Source: an uncultured Clostridia bacterium (GTDB lineage: Bacteria; Bacillota; Clostridia; Christensenellales; UBA1242). From it: DNA of 38,104 bases. The DNA lies in contig CAMOCH010000003.1 of the NCBI GenBank assembly GCA_946610655.1, positions 1-38,104 of the forward strand, given 5' to 3'. Positions 1 through 8,265 of this stretch are shown here, in pieces. A program made the position numbers and the translations under genes. Every line of letters starts with the position of its first letter. Within the stretch, counting starts at the first letter, position 1. The notes below the pieces were generated by a model. It made no database searches. It saw nothing but the letters and a program-made list of their open reading frames with translations, and was not told where the DNA came from.

Positions 1-696
1 CGCACTAACAAATGCAGACACTGGCATACTTCCCCATCTTAATACATATTTTGGTTGTCTTCTGCTTTCCAATATTATCCTAATTATGCCATAATAAGTC
101 AAATATATTCCAGTAGCAAGTCCTTTTTTTGATGTTTTTAAATAAACAATCAAAAGCACAATAAATCCAATAAACGTGAGTATTGATTCATAGAAAAACA
201 GTGCTTCATACCATGTTCCATCAACACTCACCCCAAACGGGAACCATTGCAAATTTGGATTGGTTATCTCAAGACCATAAACTTCTTCGTTAAAATAATT
301 ACCCCATCTTCCAATTGATTGCCCAAGCATTAACACAGATGTGATAATATCAGCAATAACAAGAAAATTTTTCTTTTTTATAAATTTATAAATTGTTGCG
401 CCAATTGCTCCACCAATAATGGCACCCATAATACTCATGCCACCAGTTCTAAAATTAAAGTAGTCAGCAATTGTTAAGTCTTTTTCAAAAATGACGGAGA
501 ATAATCTTGCAGACAAAATTCCTAGTGGAATAATTGCAAGAAAAATCTCAAGTGGCATATTTGTGCCTATTTTTTTTGCTTTACATAAAATCATAGCGCA
601 AATAACACATGCAATAATTGCCCCACTAATAATAAGGCCATAAAAATATATGTCAACACCAAAAATGGTAAATGCAACTTTGTTTAACTCTAACAT
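1..696 (-). CDS. lgt: Prolipoprotein diacylglyceryl transferase (C-terminus cut by window edge)
   Basis: Integral membrane enzyme that moves the diacylglyceryl group from phosphatidylglycerol to the lipobox cysteine of prolipoproteins, the first step of lipoprotein maturation. The 232 codons visible hold several hydrophobic segments and the family signature GQSIGRWGNYFNEEVYG near residues 125-141. The segment GGMSIMGAIIGG (85-96) aligns with the usual GG-x3-H/Y-GG-x-IG motif but carries Met90 where His or Tyr is common. The ATG at 694-696 has no Shine-Dalgarno in front of it; a TATAAT box ends only six bases upstream, so the mRNA may be leaderless. The gene runs off the left edge, so roughly the last 30-60 residues are missing. 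Confidence 0.93.
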   Translation of the reverse strand, partial: MLELNKVAFTIFGVDIYFYGLIISGAIIACVICAMILCKAKKIGTNMPLEIFLAIIPLGILSARLFSVIFEKDLTIADYFNFRTGGMSIMGAIIGGAIGATIYKFIKKKNFLVIADIITSVLMLGQSIGRWGNYFNEEVYGLEITNPNLQWFPFGVSVDGTWYEALFFYESILTFIGFIVLLIVYLKTSKKGLATGIYLTYYGIIRIILESRRQPKYVLRWGSMPVSAFVSA

Positions 697-702
697 AGTA
701 AT

Positions 703-731
703 ATTATACAAAAGCCAGCAAAAAAAGGCAA
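703..731 (-). promoter_or_regulatory. Probable lgt promoter
   Basis: On the minus strand TTGCCT (726-731) and TATAAT (703-708) are 17 bases apart. The predicted transcription start falls on or next to the lgt ATG (694-696), which would give a leaderless message. Confidence 0.55.
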
Positions 732-745
732 CAAACTTTGCAAAT

Positions 746-777
746 AAAAAAAGCTTGCAAATGCAAGCTTTTTTTTA
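746..777 (-). terminator. Intrinsic terminator after the 461-aa coiled-coil gene
   Basis: An 8-bp perfect stem (751-758 with 763-770, AAGCTTGC/GCAAGCTT) with a 4-base loop is flanked by A and T runs on both sides. It lies just after the stop codon at 785 and could work in either direction. Confidence 0.85.
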
Positions 778-784
778 ACATTTA

Positions 785-2170
785 TTATTCTTGACCAACT
801 TCGTATTGTTCACCTTCATTAGTGTGCTCATTTTGTTCCAAAAGTGTGTAAAGAACTGCAACAACTTCTTTACCATCACTAGATGTAACAGCGTTAACAA
901 TTTCTTCATTGCTGTTAAGTTTTGCTTTAAGAGCAGCAATTTCAGCATCTTTGTTTTGAATTTCTTGATCTTTAGCTTTAACAGCTGCAATCAATGCATC
1001 TACATTTGTTTTAGCAACATCTTTGTCATCACTACCAGTAAGCTCTTTACCAAGCGCTTCTTCAACTTTAGCATTAATGTCTTTAAGTGCTTGTTTGTTT
1101 GCTTCATTTTCAGCAGTTAATTCATCAATATGTTTTTCAAGTGCTTTCACATCAGTGTTTTCTGCAGCTTCTTCGCCTTCAAATTTTTTGTTAAGTTCTG
1201 CAATCAATTTTTTCAATTCGTTGTTTGCTCTTTGAGCAGCAGCCAAATCAAAGTTTGCTTTGTTAAGGTCAGCTTTAAGTTGAGCATTTTCTGCTTTAAC
1301 GGCAGCAATAGCATTTTGCAAAAGTTTATTATAAAGTTCAACAACAGTTGCTTTTGATTCTCTATCAGCAAACAAATCGCTTTTAAGAACAATTTTTCCA
1401 TCTGAATGTTGTTGATATTCAGCAAAACCAGTTTCAGAAAGAGCTACATAATATGATTGTTTATTTTTATGAGAATAATAAACAAGTGTTGGAATTCCAT
1501 TAACATCTGCACTATAGCTAAAGATATTGCCTGCTGTAATATCATCAAGTGTAATTCCTGCTTCACCGAGTGTATTAATAACAGTGTCGAAAGCTTTTTC
1601 ATCTTTGTCAAGTTCTATAACATGATTATCCCAAATAAATTTTTGTGCATGCACTCCACCAACAAATGCTGTAGCCAAAGAAGCAGCAGCTCCCAAAATC
1701 AAAAGACCATTTCTAACATAATGATGTTTTTTTGCAGGTTTTTCATCTACAACTTCAGCATCAGCAGCCTCTTCATCTGCTTGTTCTTCAACATCAGCTT
1801 CTTCAGCAGCCTCTTCATCTGCTTGTTCTTCAGCAGCAGCTTCTTCAACCACTGGCTCGTTATCAACAGCTTCATCAACTGATTCTTCTACCACTTCTTC
1901 TTCAGCTTCTTCATCTGGTTCACCATAGTTTCTTGATGCATCAAGAGAAGCGCTCTCTTCTTCAGTAAGTTCCAAATCAGCAGCACCAAGTTCCTCTTGT
2001 TCCTCTTGTTCGTCTTGATATTCTTCTCTTGCTTCTTCAAAAAGATATTCTTGTTCTTCTACTGGTTCTTCAACAGTTTCTTCAACTTCTTCATTTTTAG
2101 CTTCTGGAATTGCATCAAGAAGTTCATCAAGAGTTCTGTCTTCTTCTTTTTTTTCAACTTTCTTTGCCAT
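785..2170 (-). CDS. Unrecognised single-pass membrane protein with acidic N-terminus and C-terminal coiled coil
   Basis: I do not recognise a family for this 461-aa protein. Residues 1-145 are very rich in Glu, Asp and Ala, with EEQADEEAA occurring twice (about 114-136). A basic patch KPAKKHHYVR (144-153) precedes one membrane segment (about 154-175), which predicts an acidic cytoplasmic N-terminus and an outside C-terminus. Residues 185-265 form a small mixed domain, and 270-420 look like a long coiled coil (heptad-like Leu, Ala, Lys, Glu). The start ATG at 2168-2170 follows AAGGGGGA. The gene stands alone between its own promoter and terminator. Its layout and promoter match those of the next gene upstream (2538-4130), suggesting a co-expressed pair of envelope-spanning structural proteins; this is inference. 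Confidence 0.8.
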   Translation of the reverse strand: MAKKVEKKEEDRTLDELLDAIPEAKNEEVEETVEEPVEEQEYLFEEAREEYQDEQEEQEELGAADLELTEEESASLDASRNYGEPDEEAEEEVVEESVDEAVDNEPVVEEAAAEEQADEEAAEEADVEEQADEEAADAEVVDEKPAKKHHYVRNGLLILGAAASLATAFVGGVHAQKFIWDNHVIELDKDEKAFDTVINTLGEAGITLDDITAGNIFSYSADVNGIPTLVYYSHKNKQSYYVALSETGFAEYQQHSDGKIVLKSDLFADRESKATVVELYNKLLQNAIAAVKAENAQLKADLNKANFDLAAAQRANNELKKLIAELNKKFEGEEAAENTDVKALEKHIDELTAENEANKQALKDINAKVEEALGKELTGSDDKDVAKTNVDALIAAVKAKDQEIQNKDAEIAALKAKLNSNEEIVNAVTSSDGKEVVAVLYTLLEQNEHTNEGEQYEVGQE

Positions 2171-2214
2171 AATAAATTCCCCCTTTTCGAGATATTTCTA
2201 TGTTTTGTGACTAC

Positions 2215-2243
2215 ATTTTAGCACACAAAGTGCATAGTGTCAA
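2215..2243 (-). promoter_or_regulatory. Strong promoter of the 461-aa coiled-coil gene
   Basis: TTGACA (2238-2243) and TAAAAT (2215-2220) are 17 bases apart, with an extended -10 (TGC before TAAAAT). The surrounding 45 bases closely resemble the promoter at 4178-4206. Confidence 0.85.
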
Positions 2244-2497
2244 TACCCATTTTAAAAATAAAACACCCCAAAAGGCAGCAAGAATTTGATATATTTTGTG
2301 ATTAAAATAAGTAAATTTTGCATTTTTTAATATTTTTGTTTGTATAATAACACAAAATACACACAAATTTATGCAAATTAAAATTTAAAATAAATTTGCA
2401 TTTTATATTTATATAAGGCTAAAAATGATGTGTTTTATAATTACTCAATATAAATATATGTTATTATTCCCCCATATGGTATAAATAAAAATGACAC
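2244..2497. other. Non-coding A+T-rich spacer
   Basis: No convincing gene is visible here. The only structure noted is a 9-bp inverted repeat, ATGCAAATT (2371-2379) with AATTTGCAT (2393-2401), whose loop is entirely A/T. No clear function can be assigned. Confidence 0.5.
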
Positions 2498-2526
2498 AAA
2501 AAAAACAGGCATTTCTGCCTGTTTTG
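2498..2526 (-). terminator. Intrinsic terminator after the 530-aa coiled-coil gene
   Basis: The stem ACAGGCA (2505-2511) with TGCCTGT (2516-2522) has a 4-base loop and is followed on the minus strand by a run of eight T. It lies 12 bases after the stop codon. Confidence 0.88.
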
Positions 2527-2537
2527 TATTAAATTAA

Positions 2538-4130
2538 TTATTCATTACCAAGCCCAATTTCATCAATATTTTGTCCGTTTTCTTTGCCATTGTTAATATT
2601 TTTGTTTTGAGCTGTTGTTTCATCAACTTCTTCTTCATTTTTGGTTGCTGTGTTTTCATCTGTAACAACTTCAGTGTCTGTTCCTTTGCCTTCTTCATTT
2701 ACTTGTGATAATTCACCATCATCAGTAACACCAAGTTCGTTTCCTTCTGAATCTTTGTTGTTTTGAGCATTAGGACTTGTAACATCTTTTCCGGCAACTG
2801 GGCTAACACCCTCTTCATTCTCTCCTGTTTCATAAACAGGGTTTGCTTTTGCAGCAGCCTCTTGATATTCTTTAATCCATCCAAGCCATTCATCTATAGC
2901 ATCAGAAACAGTAGTTCCTTCTTGCCAGAAAGTCAAACTATAATCTTTTCCCTCAACTGTTGCATCATATTTAGTTTTAGTATATGTTTTAAGGAAATCA
3001 TCATATTTTTGAACAATTTCATTAGCTTTTACAAGATCATCTGCATTTTCTTTAAGTAAATCAACATTTGCTTCATAGAAAGTTTTAATTCCATCAGCTT
3101 TATTTGCGAAATTGTCATACATATTGTCATAAACTTCAAAGTCAAGATGATCAAATGCACCGTCTTTGTTAGCATCTACTACATATGTTGTGTTACCTTT
3201 ATATGTAAGAGAATCGAATCCATCTTTAGCATTTTCTTTAGCTTCAATTCCAAGAGTATTACGATCAGCTTTAGAAATTCCATCACAAACACCATCTATT
3301 ACATTGTCTATGATTACATAAGATTCACCAATTTTTTGAATTACAGTTTTAAGATCCTCATTTTCATCTGTTATAACTTGAATTGTATGATCTTTATCTG
3401 CAATTGTATTATCTTTAACAACATTTGAGGCAATTCCATGACCAAGAGCAAGAATAAATGCTACGGTCAATCCTCCAATTACCCAATTTTTTGCTTTGCC
3501 ATGTTTTTGACCACTTGCATAACCATTTTTGTAAGCAGTGTTTTTGTCTTGGTTGTTTTGAGCTTCAAGATCAGCAATACGTTTTTTACAAACAGCAGTA
3601 AGAGCTTGCATTCTTTCAGCATACTTTTGGTTTTTGTTTACGGCAGCATTAATAAGTCTATCTGCTGTTGCTTTATTGTTACCATTTTCTTTCAAGAGTT
3701 TTTCATATTCTTCTTGATAAATTTGTTTAGCAGCTCTTAAATTTTCATTAATAAACAATGCTGATTCTAATTCTTCTTTGGTTGCACGAAGTTGAACTTG
3801 CGATTCTTCATATTGTTTTTTAACTGCGGCAGCATCTGGAACAATAAACGTTGCTTCATACATAACTGCTGCAGGAGCAAGAACATTCATTACTCCAGAA
3901 TATTCATTTTTAGAAAATTTTGTTAAAAGCGCATTGATTTTTGAATTGTCAAACACACCATCTTTTATTGTAATCAAATCACTTTCACGAGAAAAAATTT
4001 CAATAAGTGCAGCTTGTCTGTTTTCAACAGATTCTTTTGCATCCAAAATATTCTTTATCTTTGTTTCGAGATTTTTAATTTTTTGAACTTCCTCAACAAG
4101 TGCATCTACCTTTTTTTGATTAATTGCCAT
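2538..4130 (-). CDS. Unrecognised single-pass membrane coiled-coil protein with an EF-hand-like loop
   Basis: 530-aa protein of no family I recognise. Residues 1-210 are helical and coiled-coil-like. One membrane segment lies at about 215-236 (after KAKNW), and the remaining C-terminal part should be outside. That part has a short coiled coil (240-270), a globular region, and DANKDGAFDHLD (319-330), which has the D-x-N-x-D-G spacing of an EF-hand or dockerin calcium loop. The last 100 residues are acidic, Asn/Glu/Thr-rich and probably disordered. An in-frame TTG start 15 bases further upstream is possible, but GGAGG lies inside that extension and points to the ATG at 4128-4130. The architecture parallels the 461-aa protein downstream, and both have nearly the same promoter. 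Confidence 0.8.
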   Translation of the reverse strand: MAINQKKVDALVEEVQKIKNLETKIKNILDAKESVENRQAALIEIFSRESDLITIKDGVFDNSKINALLTKFSKNEYSGVMNVLAPAAVMYEATFIVPDAAAVKKQYEESQVQLRATKEELESALFINENLRAAKQIYQEEYEKLLKENGNNKATADRLINAAVNKNQKYAERMQALTAVCKKRIADLEAQNNQDKNTAYKNGYASGQKHGKAKNWVIGGLTVAFILALGHGIASNVVKDNTIADKDHTIQVITDENEDLKTVIQKIGESYVIIDNVIDGVCDGISKADRNTLGIEAKENAKDGFDSLTYKGNTTYVVDANKDGAFDHLDFEVYDNMYDNFANKADGIKTFYEANVDLLKENADDLVKANEIVQKYDDFLKTYTKTKYDATVEGKDYSLTFWQEGTTVSDAIDEWLGWIKEYQEAAAKANPVYETGENEEGVSPVAGKDVTSPNAQNNKDSEGNELGVTDDGELSQVNEEGKGTDTEVVTDENTATKNEEEVDETTAQNKNINNGKENGQNIDEIGLGNE

Positions 4131-4177
4131 TTTCGTTACCTCCAATTTTTATTGAGCTATCGTTTGTTTGTGATCAT

Positions 4178-4206
4178 ATTTTACCACACCCCATGACCCA
4201 TGTCAA
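4178..4206 (-). promoter_or_regulatory. Strong promoter of the 530-aa coiled-coil gene
   Basis: TTGACA (4201-4206) and TAAAAT (4178-4183) are 17 bases apart, with an extended -10 (TGG before TAAAAT). It shares GTATTGACA, GTGTG-N-TAAAAT and a downstream TCACAAA with the promoter at 2215-2243. Confidence 0.85.
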
Positions 4207-4385
4207 TACTCATTCTCAAAAATTTTTGATTTAAAATTTCACTTTTTTATGTATATTTTTTTCAAATATTTGCGTTTTTTATGCATTTTTTATATTATTT
4301 TATATTCAATATATTCAAAATTCTGCAAAATAATTTTTGAAAAATTTTTCATTTTTTGCCAAATTTGGTCGATTTTGACATAAAA

Positions 4386-4772
4386 TTATGCCATATAACA
4401 CACCGAAATAGCCATTTCTCCGTCGTGAGATATAGATATTTCAATGGTTTTTGGGGCCTTTTTACCCACTTTTTTATATAGTTCTGGGTTAATTTTAAGA
4501 TATGGCTTGCCACTAGGCTCATGCATAACTTCAATATCTGTAAAATTTATGCCATTAACACCAATCCCAAGGGCTTTGAGTGCAGCTTCTTTACTGGCAA
4601 ACATGCCAGAAAGTGAATAATCTCGTTCACAATATGGCTTTGTTTTGGTGACCTGAGTGCTTTTGTTTTTTAAATAATCTTTTTCATTTTGGCTTAAAAT
4701 TCGATCTTCCAACTTGCCATTATCATTCACTTCAATAATACGCTTAACCTCAACAATATCCACACCTAGCAT
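4386..4772 (-). CDS. acpS: Holo-[acyl-carrier-protein] synthase
   Basis: Transfers 4'-phosphopantetheine from coenzyme A to the serine of acyl carrier protein, needed for fatty acid synthesis. At 128 aa it has the normal family length. GVDIVEVKRI at the N-terminus carries the metal-binding Asp5, and FASKEAALKALG (59-69) carries the conserved Glu62; ISISHDGEMA near the C-terminus is also typical. It lies three bases after recX and is the last gene of a run that starts at yigZ or further upstream. Its substrate gene acpP is about 5 kb away. No convincing terminator follows; the next 200 bases are A+T-rich. Confidence 0.95.
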   Translation of the reverse strand: MLGVDIVEVKRIIEVNDNGKLEDRILSQNEKDYLKNKSTQVTKTKPYCERDYSLSGMFASKEAALKALGIGVNGINFTDIEVMHEPSGKPYLKINPELYKKVGKKAPKTIEISISHDGEMAISVCYMA

Positions 4773-4775
4773 AAC

Positions 4776-5387
4776 CTAATCCTCCACATAAAAATCTTCA
4801 TTATATATTTTGTGCAGCACCTTTGAAATTGAAGAAGACGAAAAACCTTTTCTTGCAAGGTGTGCATAAAGTTTTTGCTTGCACTCTTGTTTATTTTTAT
4901 TTTTCAAATATTTTTCTGCCATATTGTAACACAAATCTTGGTCATCTTCCTCACCAAGAACACTATCTATAACAAACTTATCCACACCCTTTTGAATAAG
5001 TTTAGATTTTTTCATATTGGTGCTAAGTTTACTGCTGCTTTGTATAAACGCTTTAGCAAACTCCAAGTCGTTAATATAGCCATAAGATTTAAGTTTTTCA
5101 ATTGCCATAATTGATGCTTGCTTGCCATAGCCTTTTTTAATTAATTTTAAATACAATTCTTTTTCAGAATGCAGCCTTGATGCCAAATAATCGCTGGCTT
5201 TTGAAAAAGCTTCTTTACTTTCGCTTTCAAGAATTATTTTATTCAAAGCCTTCTCATCAATTTCTTTGCCAATACAAAAATTGTTTGCGACAGCAACCTC
5301 TTTTAGCACACCACCATAGAAATTGTCATCAACAAACAAATTAAACTTATTCTTATTTTTTTGACATGTTATTTTTGTTATTTTCAT
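4776..5387 (-). CDS. recX: Regulatory protein RecX
   Basis: RecX binds RecA filaments and limits RecA recombinase and co-protease activity. The 203-aa protein is all helical, with the repeated three-helix pattern of the family, for example KASDYLASRLHSEKELYLKL followed by KKGYG and a second helical unit ending YINDLEFAKAFI. The ATG overlaps the yigZ stop by one base (TAATG), so translation is probably coupled. The family is divergent, so the name rests on the helical repeat, length and motif pattern. recA itself is not in the window. Confidence 0.9.
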   Translation of the reverse strand: MKITKITCQKNKNKFNLFVDDNFYGGVLKEVAVANNFCIGKEIDEKALNKIILESESKEAFSKASDYLASRLHSEKELYLKLIKKGYGKQASIMAIEKLKSYGYINDLEFAKAFIQSSSKLSTNMKKSKLIQKGVDKFVIDSVLGEEDDQDLCYNMAEKYLKNKNKQECKQKLYAHLARKGFSSSSISKVLHKIYNEDFYVED

Positions 5388-6037
5388 TAAAACGCCTTAG
5401 ACCTGTAATATCCGCCACCAATACGAGTTATTATGCTTGCACCTCTTGCTCTTGCTCTAACTTCTTCAACCTCTTTTTCAGCAACGTCTTGAGGTATTGC
5501 AACCTTTATAAGAGGCATTGTGTCATTTGTGTTTTGATCCAAAATGTTATAACCTTTTTCAGTTAAAAGTTTACCGAGTTGAGCAAAGTCAGAATATGAA
5601 ACCTTCATTTCATAAATATCGCAATATTTATAATTAATTTTTTTTGCATATTTAACTGCGCCGTTTGCAACAGTGCCATAGGTTCTTGTAAGTTTGCTCT
5701 TACCAAGTTCCTTGCCACCAAAGTAACGAACAACTGCAATCATGGTGTTGGTTAAATTTCCATTTTTAAGAGCTTCAAAAATTGGAATGCCTGCACTTCC
5801 TGTTGGTTCACCATCATCTGTGTGCTTGGCAACAGAATAATCTTCACCAAGACGATAAGCATACGCAATATGCTTTGCGTCTTTGTTGCTCTTTTTTAAG
5901 CTTCCTAAAAGAGTTTTAACTTCTTCTTCTGTTTTAACTTCTGCTGCAATTGCGATAAAACGTGATTTATCAACAATAATTTGCACCATGTTTTGGCCTT
6001 CCACTGTTACGTAGCTAGACATTTTATCTTTTTCCAT
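5387..6037 (-). CDS. yigZ: YigZ / IMPACT (UPF0029) family protein
   Basis: Member of the YigZ family, related to the eukaryotic translation regulator IMPACT; the bacterial role is poorly defined. The 216-aa sequence has the N-terminal IMPACT domain with DDGEPTGSAG (74-83) and RYFGGKELG (104-112), followed by a smaller C-terminal ferredoxin-like domain ending GASIITRIGGGYYRS. The start at 6037 follows GGAGAG with good spacing. It opens a compact yigZ-recX-acpS group, with a possible internal promoter (6069-6098) inside the 3' end of the upstream DUF1846 gene. Confidence 0.93.
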   Translation of the reverse strand: MEKDKMSSYVTVEGQNMVQIIVDKSRFIAIAAEVKTEEEVKTLLGSLKKSNKDAKHIAYAYRLGEDYSVAKHTDDGEPTGSAGIPIFEALKNGNLTNTMIAVVRYFGGKELGKSKLTRTYGTVANGAVKYAKKINYKYCDIYEMKVSYSDFAQLGKLLTEKGYNILDQNTNDTMPLIKVAIPQDVAEKEVEEVRARARGASIITRIGGGYYRSKAF

Positions 6038-6068
6038 ACTCTCTCCACTTATTTATAAGTTTTTATTT

Positions 6069-6098
6069 ATTATAGCATTATCTATATTATATTTGCAA
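6069..6098 (-). promoter_or_regulatory. Possible internal promoter for yigZ-recX-acpS
   Basis: TTGCAA (6093-6098) and TATAAT (6069-6074) are 18 bases apart with a TGC extended -10. The -35 overlaps the 3' end of the DUF1846 gene. Confidence 0.5.
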
Positions 6099-7554
6099 AT
6101 TCTGGTTCTGCTGAAACACTTATTCTTAAACTTTTTAGTGTTGCTGCGTCTTCTCCAAATATCATATGACTGCTGTGAGCATCTGCAAGTGCCAATTCTG
6201 GCAATTTTTCATAAGCTTTTTTTGCAACCATATCTCTTGTTGAACAAATTGAAAGCGCACTTACAACATCATATAAATTAAGTTTTTGACTATCGTCTCC
6301 ACTAAGTCTTCTTTTAAGTTCACATATTGGTTTAAGAACGTCTTCTCCAAGAAGATAAATATTGTCATCAATATGAGCAATCTCTTTAAGGCTGTTGAGC
6401 ACTGCCGCACTGCTTGCAGAAAGAAGTTCCGTTTCTCTTCCACAAATAATACTGGTATTAGGAAGTTCTATTGCAACGCTTGGCTTTCCACTTTGAGCAA
6501 ATTTATTTTTTGCAGATTGAACAACTCTTCTTTTTGAAATGTTTATTTCATGTTTTTTAATTATTCTTTCTATTCTTTGAGATGTTTCAATTGGTTCGTT
6601 GCCAAGTTTTGCATCACAAAGTGCTTTATAATATCTTCTTATTATCTCGTTGGTTGCGGCATTTTCACATTTTTTCATATCTGTGATGGCAAAGCCTGCC
6701 ATGTTAACACCCATATCTGTTGGTGACCTATATAAAGTTTTATCATTTGTGATTTTATGAAGTATTGCTTTTAAAATTGCAAAACTCTCTATATCTCTGT
6801 TATAGTTTGTAACTCTTTCGTGATAAGCACGAAGATGCCAAGTATCAACCAAGTTCTTATCTGCAAGGTCTGCTGTTGCTGCTTCATACGCAAGATTGAT
6901 TGGATTATCAACAGCAAGATTCCAAATTGGAAATGTTTCAAATTTGGCATATCCACTTTTGATGCCTTGTTTGCTTTCATGATACATTTGAGACAAACAA
7001 GTCCCCATTTTTCCACTGCCTGGCCCAGGCGCAGTTACAACAACGATTGGTCTTGTTGTTTTTATGTATGGATTTGCTCCATAACCTTCTTCACTAACAA
7101 TAAGGTCAACATTATCAGGATAACCTTGTGTTGGTTTGTGAATATAAACATTTTCACCACGATTTTTAAGTTGTTTAACAAATTTATCTGCAGATTTTTG
7201 ACCTGCATACATGGTTATGACAATGCTAGAAACAAAAAGCCCCATTTTGCGCAAACGCTCAACTTGACGAATAACTTCGTTATCATAAGTGAGACCATAG
7301 TCTGCACGAATTTTCTTTCTTTCAATATCACTTGCACTAACAACCATAATTATTTCTGTTTTATCTGCAAGTTTTTGAAGTATTCTAACTTTTGAATCAG
7401 CTCTAAAACCCGGCAAAACTCTGCTTGCATGTAAATCATCAAAAAGCTTTCCTCCAAACTCCATATAAAGTTTACCAGAAAACATTTCAACTCTTTTTAA
7501 TATTTGCTCAGATTGAAGTTTTTCATACTTCTCACTATCAAAACCAAAATCCAT
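6082..7554 (-). CDS. DUF1846 (UPF0371) family protein
   Basis: 490 aa, the normal length for DUF1846 proteins, which are common in Firmicutes; their biochemical role is not settled as far as I know. Recognisable stretches are MDFGFDSEKYEKLQSEQI at the N-terminus, FGGKLFDDLHASRVLPGF (33-50), the loop TAPGPGSGKMGTCLSQMYHE (174-193), which resembles a nucleotide-binding loop, and YRSPTDMGVNMAGF. The gene begins 9 bases after the pseudouridine synthase gene, preceded by AAGAGGATAAA, and is probably in the same transcript as it and the CBS-domain gene. No truncation is apparent. Confidence 0.93.
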   Translation of the reverse strand: MDFGFDSEKYEKLQSEQILKRVEMFSGKLYMEFGGKLFDDLHASRVLPGFRADSKVRILQKLADKTEIIMVVSASDIERKKIRADYGLTYDNEVIRQVERLRKMGLFVSSIVITMYAGQKSADKFVKQLKNRGENVYIHKPTQGYPDNVDLIVSEEGYGANPYIKTTRPIVVVTAPGPGSGKMGTCLSQMYHESKQGIKSGYAKFETFPIWNLAVDNPINLAYEAATADLADKNLVDTWHLRAYHERVTNYNRDIESFAILKAILHKITNDKTLYRSPTDMGVNMAGFAITDMKKCENAATNEIIRRYYKALCDAKLGNEPIETSQRIERIIKKHEINISKRRVVQSAKNKFAQSGKPSVAIELPNTSIICGRETELLSASSAAVLNSLKEIAHIDDNIYLLGEDVLKPICELKRRLSGDDSQKLNLYDVVSALSICSTRDMVAKKAYEKLPELALADAHSSHMIFGEDAATLKSLRISVSAEPEFANII

Positions 7555-7563
7555 TTTATCCTC

Positions 7564-8256
7564 TTAATTTGTGATATTTAAGTTTAAGTATTTTTCTAAG
7601 TTAAAAAGCTTCCATGCCATAGTTTCTTCTGGTGGATAAGCTCTAAACACCATTTTTTGACCAGTTGTTGGATGCAAAAATGATAATTCAACAGCAAATA
7701 AGTTAAGCATAACTTTTTCACCTTTACCATATTTATTATCTCCAACAAGTGGACATTTTACATTTGCCATTTGAACTCTAATTTGATGGCTTCTGCCTGT
7801 CATAAGTTTTATCTTTACCAAATTTAAGCCTTGTTCTTTTGCAAGCAAATGATATTCAAGTTCTGCTCTTTTTGCCCCTTCTTCTGTTTGAGGAACAATT
7901 GCAACTTTATTTTGTTTTTCATCTTTTTTCAAATAGTTAACAAGCATCCCATGAGAACTTGGCAAATTTCCATGACATATTGCAAAATATGTTTTATCAA
8001 AAGTGCCTTCTTCAATTTGTTTGGTAAGTCTTGCTGCACTTTTGCTATTTTTTGCAAAAACCATAACGCCACCAGTTGGTCTATCAAGCCTGTGAACAAG
8101 TCCAACAAAAACGTTGCCTGGTTTGTTATATTTTTCTTTTATATACTCTTTCACCATGGTAAGCATATCTTTATCACCACTGGCATCTTCCTGACTTGGA
8201 ACACCTTGTGGTTTGCTAACCACGATAATATGATTATCTTCAAATAAAATTTCCAT
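7564..8256 (-). CDS. RluA-family RNA pseudouridine synthase
   Basis: Converts uridine to pseudouridine in rRNA or tRNA. The 230-aa protein has the family motif HRLDRPTGG (55-63), in which Asp58 is the catalytic residue, then MTGRSHQIRVQ and CPLVGDNKYG, all typical of the RluA fold. It lacks an N-terminal S4 domain, as do the shorter RluA-like members, so the target site cannot be predicted. AAAGGTG lies before the ATG, 9 bases after the CBS-domain gene, which suggests an operon with it and with the DUF1846 gene. Confidence 0.93.
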   Translation of the reverse strand: MEILFEDNHIIVVSKPQGVPSQEDASGDKDMLTMVKEYIKEKYNKPGNVFVGLVHRLDRPTGGVMVFAKNSKSAARLTKQIEEGTFDKTYFAICHGNLPSSHGMLVNYLKKDEKQNKVAIVPQTEEGAKRAELEYHLLAKEQGLNLVKIKLMTGRSHQIRVQMANVKCPLVGDNKYGKGEKVMLNLFAVELSFLHPTTGQKMVFRAYPPEETMAWKLFNLEKYLNLNITN

Positions 8257-8265
8257 TTTTCACCT

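Noticed and set aside
4131..4145. TTG start extending the 530-aa protein by five codons
   Set aside because: The GGAGG ribosome binding site lies within the extension; the same reasoning applies to acpP.
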